Of a stretch of DNA of 40,326 nt, positions 38,111 to 40,326 are shown piece after piece. The notes beneath the pieces are model-generated. The model had not been told where the DNA came from. It saw nothing but the letters and a program-made list of their open reading frames with translations, and did not search any database. Position numbers and translations under genes: made by a program. Positions within the stretch are counted from its first letter, which is position 1. The number at the start of each line of letters is the position of its first letter. Source of the stretch: Betaproteobacteria bacterium (GTDB lineage: Bacteria > Pseudomonadota > Gammaproteobacteria > Burkholderiales > Methylophilaceae); the NCBI GenBank assembly GCA_016867975.1, contig VGIC01000019.1:1-40326 (forward strand), given 5' to 3'.

Positions 38111-38142
38111 AAAAAAAGCCCATCGTTTGATGGGCTTTTTTT
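38111..38142. terminator. Bidirectional terminator
   Basis: A perfect 14-bp stem (38111-38124 with 38129-38142; loop GTTT) has A7 on the left and T7 on the right. It lies between the convergent PepSY and cytochrome b561 genes and should serve both. Confidence 0.93.
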
Positions 38143-38146
38143 GTTT

Positions 38147-38746
38147 TTATTTCAATGACATGCGCTTCATCGTATCATCTTTGTCGATGAATCTGTGCTT
38201 CAGCGCTCCCACGATATGGAGGATGATGGTCAGCAGGAATATCACGCCGACGCTTTCGTGAATCTCTTCAAATAAATCACGCAGTTCTTTATTGTCCAGA
38301 CCTGAGAGCAAGTCGATTCCGAACCACATTAAGCCATATTTACTGAATACAGACATAATCACACCCGTGATAGGTACGACAATCATCAAAAGATAGAGCA
38401 GATGGTGGGTGCCGGTAGCGAGTTTCTTTTCCCATACCTTGTATGAACTCAGCATCGCCGGAGGCTGGTGCGTAATGCGCCAGAAAACGCGGAAAAGGAT
38501 TAGCGTTAATAGCGTAACGCCAACAGATTTGTGTAGATTGAAGTAGAAAGTTCTGGGGCTCACTTCCTCTGTGAGTTGCCAATTGTAGATGCCTAAATCG
38601 AACAAGTCATATGCCATCTGCTTTGCAGCGTCCTTAGGTAACTCGGCCATATACCAGCCCAGCGCAAACATGACAAAAACACCTAGCGCGATCACCCCAT
38701 GCAGAATAATAGCGACTTTAGTATAACGAGTAGAGGATGAATTCAT
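38147..38746 (-). CDS. Cytochrome b561 family membrane protein
   Basis: The 199-residue protein has four predicted transmembrane helices (about 10-32, 50-72, 90-118 and 155-180) and is of the bacterial di-heme cytochrome b561 type. Candidate heme ligands are the His residues in helix 1 (ILHGVIALG), helix 2 region (NLHKSVGV), and helix 4 (ILHIVGALKHRF), plus GTHHLLYLLM. Such proteins pass electrons between quinol or superoxide and periplasmic acceptors. The ATG at 38746 has only a weak ribosome binding site. It is divergent from the MBL-fold gene, with 105 bp between starts. Confidence 0.88.
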   Translation of the reverse strand: MNSSSTRYTKVAIILHGVIALGVFVMFALGWYMAELPKDAAKQMAYDLFDLGIYNWQLTEEVSPRTFYFNLHKSVGVTLLTLILFRVFWRITHQPPAMLSSYKVWEKKLATGTHHLLYLLMIVVPITGVIMSVFSKYGLMWFGIDLLSGLDNKELRDLFEEIHESVGVIFLLTIILHIVGALKHRFIDKDDTMKRMSLK

Positions 38747-38851
38747 AGTAATATCCGTGTAGTGAACAGCAAACTATGTGACTAGTATCGCTGTGTAAAA
38801 TTTCATGAAACCATACTATTCTATACGGTAACCCTAGTTAGAGGAATATAT

Positions 38852-39793
38852 ATGCGTATTTTAATGATTACCATGAGCTTGTTAGGCATGATGAGTTGCA
38901 CCCATTTACAAGCGGGGGCACAACAAAATACGGCTCAAGAAACATTCACCGTTGAAAATGTTGGCGACGGTGTTTATGTTCACCACGGTGTTCATCTGGA
39001 CATTGATGAGGGCTATCAGGGTGATATCTGCAATATCAGCTTTATCGTGGGCAGTCGAGGGGTGGCGGTGATTGACACCGGGGGCAGTTTTAAAGTGGGT
39101 CAGCAGCTACGAGAGGCGATCCGTAAGGTGACACCGTTACCGGTGCTGTACGTCATCAATACCCATGTGCATCCTGACCATGTTTACGGGAATGCGGCCT
39201 TTCTTGCAGACAAAGCGGAGTTTGTAGGGCATGAAAAATTGGCAAACGCAATGGAAACACGCCGTGAACAGTATGCAAAACTTAATGCCCGCTTATTGCA
39301 TGAGGATGCCAACGGTAGTGAGTTAATCAAACCGACGATAGCAGTGAAAAGTAACTTGGAGTTGGATCTCGGGGACAGGAAACTTGAATTGACGGCGCAT
39401 CCGGCCGCACATACCAATACCGATCTTTCACTAATCGAAACCAGAACCAGTACGCTGTTCACAGGCGACCTGCTCTTTATAGAACGCATCCCTGTGGTGG
39501 AAATGGACATCAAAGGCCTAATTGCAGAAATAGAAAAGTTAAAGACAAGCCCGGTCAAGCAAGTAGTGCCGGGGCATGGGCCAGTGACCAAGCGCTGGAT
39601 TGAGGCGTTGAACGATGCTCAGCGTTATTTAGATGTGTTGCTCAAAGATGTGCGTGCCAGCATAAAAAAGGGTGAAAGCATGGAGTCTGCCATGAACTCC
39701 GCCGCTGCCAGCGAAAAAGCTAAATGGAAGTTATTTGACATTGCGAATCGGCGCAATGTGAATACGATTTATCCCGCACTGGAATGGGAATAA
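38852..39793 (+). CDS. Exported MBL-fold hydrolase, quinoprotein relay system type
   Basis: The 313-residue exported protein has a short signal sequence; Cys16 in MMSC could be lipidated, but the lipobox is weak. The metallo-beta-lactamase fold shows the metal motif H105-x-H107-x-D109-H110 (THVHPDHVYGN), His187, Asp206 (FTGD) and His242 (VPGHGPV). The dinuclear zinc site is therefore complete. The sequence resembles the family annotated as quinoprotein relay system zinc metallohydrolases, proposed partners of PQQ enzymes. The substrate is unknown. GAGG lies 7 bases before the ATG at 38852. No other quinoprotein gene adjoins it here; the cytochrome b561 gene is divergent from it. Confidence 0.82.
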   Translation: MRILMITMSLLGMMSCTHLQAGAQQNTAQETFTVENVGDGVYVHHGVHLDIDEGYQGDICNISFIVGSRGVAVIDTGGSFKVGQQLREAIRKVTPLPVLYVINTHVHPDHVYGNAAFLADKAEFVGHEKLANAMETRREQYAKLNARLLHEDANGSELIKPTIAVKSNLELDLGDRKLELTAHPAAHTNTDLSLIETRTSTLFTGDLLFIERIPVVEMDIKGLIAEIEKLKTSPVKQVVPGHGPVTKRWIEALNDAQRYLDVLLKDVRASIKKGESMESAMNSAAASEKAKWKLFDIANRRNVNTIYPALEWE

Positions 39794-40199
39794 GATATGA
39801 AGCGTGCTGCTGGGAGCCTCATGGATACTGCCTCGCAACGGTAGCGTTGCAATTCGGAAATCACCCATGCCGCACCACTTTGTCGTGAGCACAATGCGGC
39901 TGATGCGGTCGTTTCCCAATGCGACTTTCAATCAGCTTAAGGTGAAGTCTCTGATTGCCCCGCAGTACGAAATTTGTTCGCCAATATGATTCTGCCGTGG
40001 CGTCAGACCTCCTAGTGCTTGCGCGACCCTCCTGAAATCTTCTGCTTTTTTCTCGCTGTTAACTAACTGATATATAAGGCGTTATTACATATCAATAATT
40101 AACGGTTACATGGTCTTTTTTCTTGAAAAAGAGACTTAAATCTTTTACTAGTTGCAGTAGAGCTGACTTCTTATTTTCTAACAAAAGTCGATGTTCTTC
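39794..40199. other. Region without a supported gene before the insertion sequence
   Basis: About 400 bp lie between the MBL-fold gene and the IS. A perfect stem-loop GCAACG-GTAG-CGTTGC sits at 39835-39850, and CAATCAG/CTGATTG flank a larger loop near 39930-39960. A 61-codon frame (39804-39989) has no recognised family. The stretch 40050-40200 is AT-rich. It may be an eroded gene end or repeat remnants. Confidence 0.4.
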
Positions 40200-40326
40200 T
40201 GTAATCCCCCCTAAAAATAGTCACATTTAAAAGTAGAAATTTCTCGTAAACTACTCACAGGAGAATTTCTATGAAGACCTCGAAATACACAGACACACAA
40301 ATATTAAGCATTCTTAAACAAAATGA
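40200..40326 (+). mobile_element. Left end of an IS3-type insertion sequence (cut by the window)
   Basis: The segment beginning about TGTAATCCCCCC and the AGGAG-preceded ATG at 40271 resemble the left end of IS3-family elements (IS407-like group). The exact end is a guess because the right end and flanking duplication lie outside the window. Confidence 0.55.
40271..40326 (+). CDS. IS3-family transposase OrfA, 5' fragment
   Basis: Only the first 18 codons are in the window (MKTSKYTDTQILSILKQN). This matches the typical start of IS3-family OrfA, a helix-turn-helix protein (K-Y-T-D-x-Q-I-L-x-I-L-K pattern). AGGAG lies 8 bases before the ATG. OrfA and OrfB are normally joined by frameshifting; none of that is visible here. 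Confidence 0.75.
   Translation, partial: MKTSKYTDTQILSILKQN

Noticed and set aside
39804-39989. 61-codon frame before the IS
   Set aside because: No ribosome binding site, no recognisable family and frames of similar length on the other strand.

Overview
The window looks like chromosomal DNA of a betaproteobacterium, most likely of the Methylophilaceae (methylotroph) group. This rests on the housekeeping gene content and order (rimP-nusA-infB-rbfA-truB-rpsO-pnp; argS-SPOR-dsbA-SDR; gltBD-hemE), the style of the proteins, and two extracytoplasmic proteins of families tied to PQQ/quinoprotein metabolism: a YncE-like beta-propeller lipoprotein and a 'quinoprotein relay' metallo-beta-lactamase-fold hydrolase. 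The genus is an inference; no rRNA gene is present.

Layout. 0-3.5 kb: a small His/Cys secreted protein and a ZnuD-like TonB receptor, then dgkA (convergent) and the Fe(II)-trafficking gene yggX. 3.5-8 kb: rpiA and ilvA (divergent), the beta-propeller lipoprotein and an EVE-domain protein. 8.1-8.8 kb: a stretch without genes. 8.8-18.5 kb, minus strand: the transcription/translation operon rimP-nusA-infB-rbfA-(nitroreductase)-truB-rpsO-pnp, with a promoter and attenuator-like hairpin at its head, an internal rpsO promoter and a terminator between rpsO and pnp. 18.7-26.9 kb: ettA, an SDR oxidoreductase, dsbA, a SPOR protein, argS and priA. 26.9-29.8 kb: tRNA-Gly(CCC), thiD, thiE and hemL. 30.4-37.6 kb: gltB, gltD (glutamate synthase) and hemE. 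37.8-39.8 kb: a PepSY protein, cytochrome b561 and the MBL-fold protein. The right edge cuts into an IS3-type insertion sequence.

The most unusual content is non-coding. Two elements of 345 bp (3616-3960) and 427 bp (29838-30264) have matching terminal inverted repeats (consensus about AGGGCRCTTCTAYAAATRCA). They share a 136-bp core with 130 identities, and their interiors are chains of small perfect stem-loops with GAA, TGAA, CAA, AAA or GTA loops. They lie in opposite orientation 26 kb apart, and each begins at the base after the stop codon of a gene (rpiA, hemL). A solo end of the same family sits upstream of the beta-propeller gene, and a diverged internal fragment follows hemE. A separate 141-bp MITE-like element with 14-bp inverted ends and a perfect 5-bp flanking duplication lies just upstream of yggX. 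A third, 80-bp palindromic repeat lies between ettA and the SDR gene.

The coding part is mainly conserved housekeeping: glutamate synthesis, the tetrapyrrole pathway (hemL, hemE), thiamine synthesis, translation and RNA turnover, and envelope redox.
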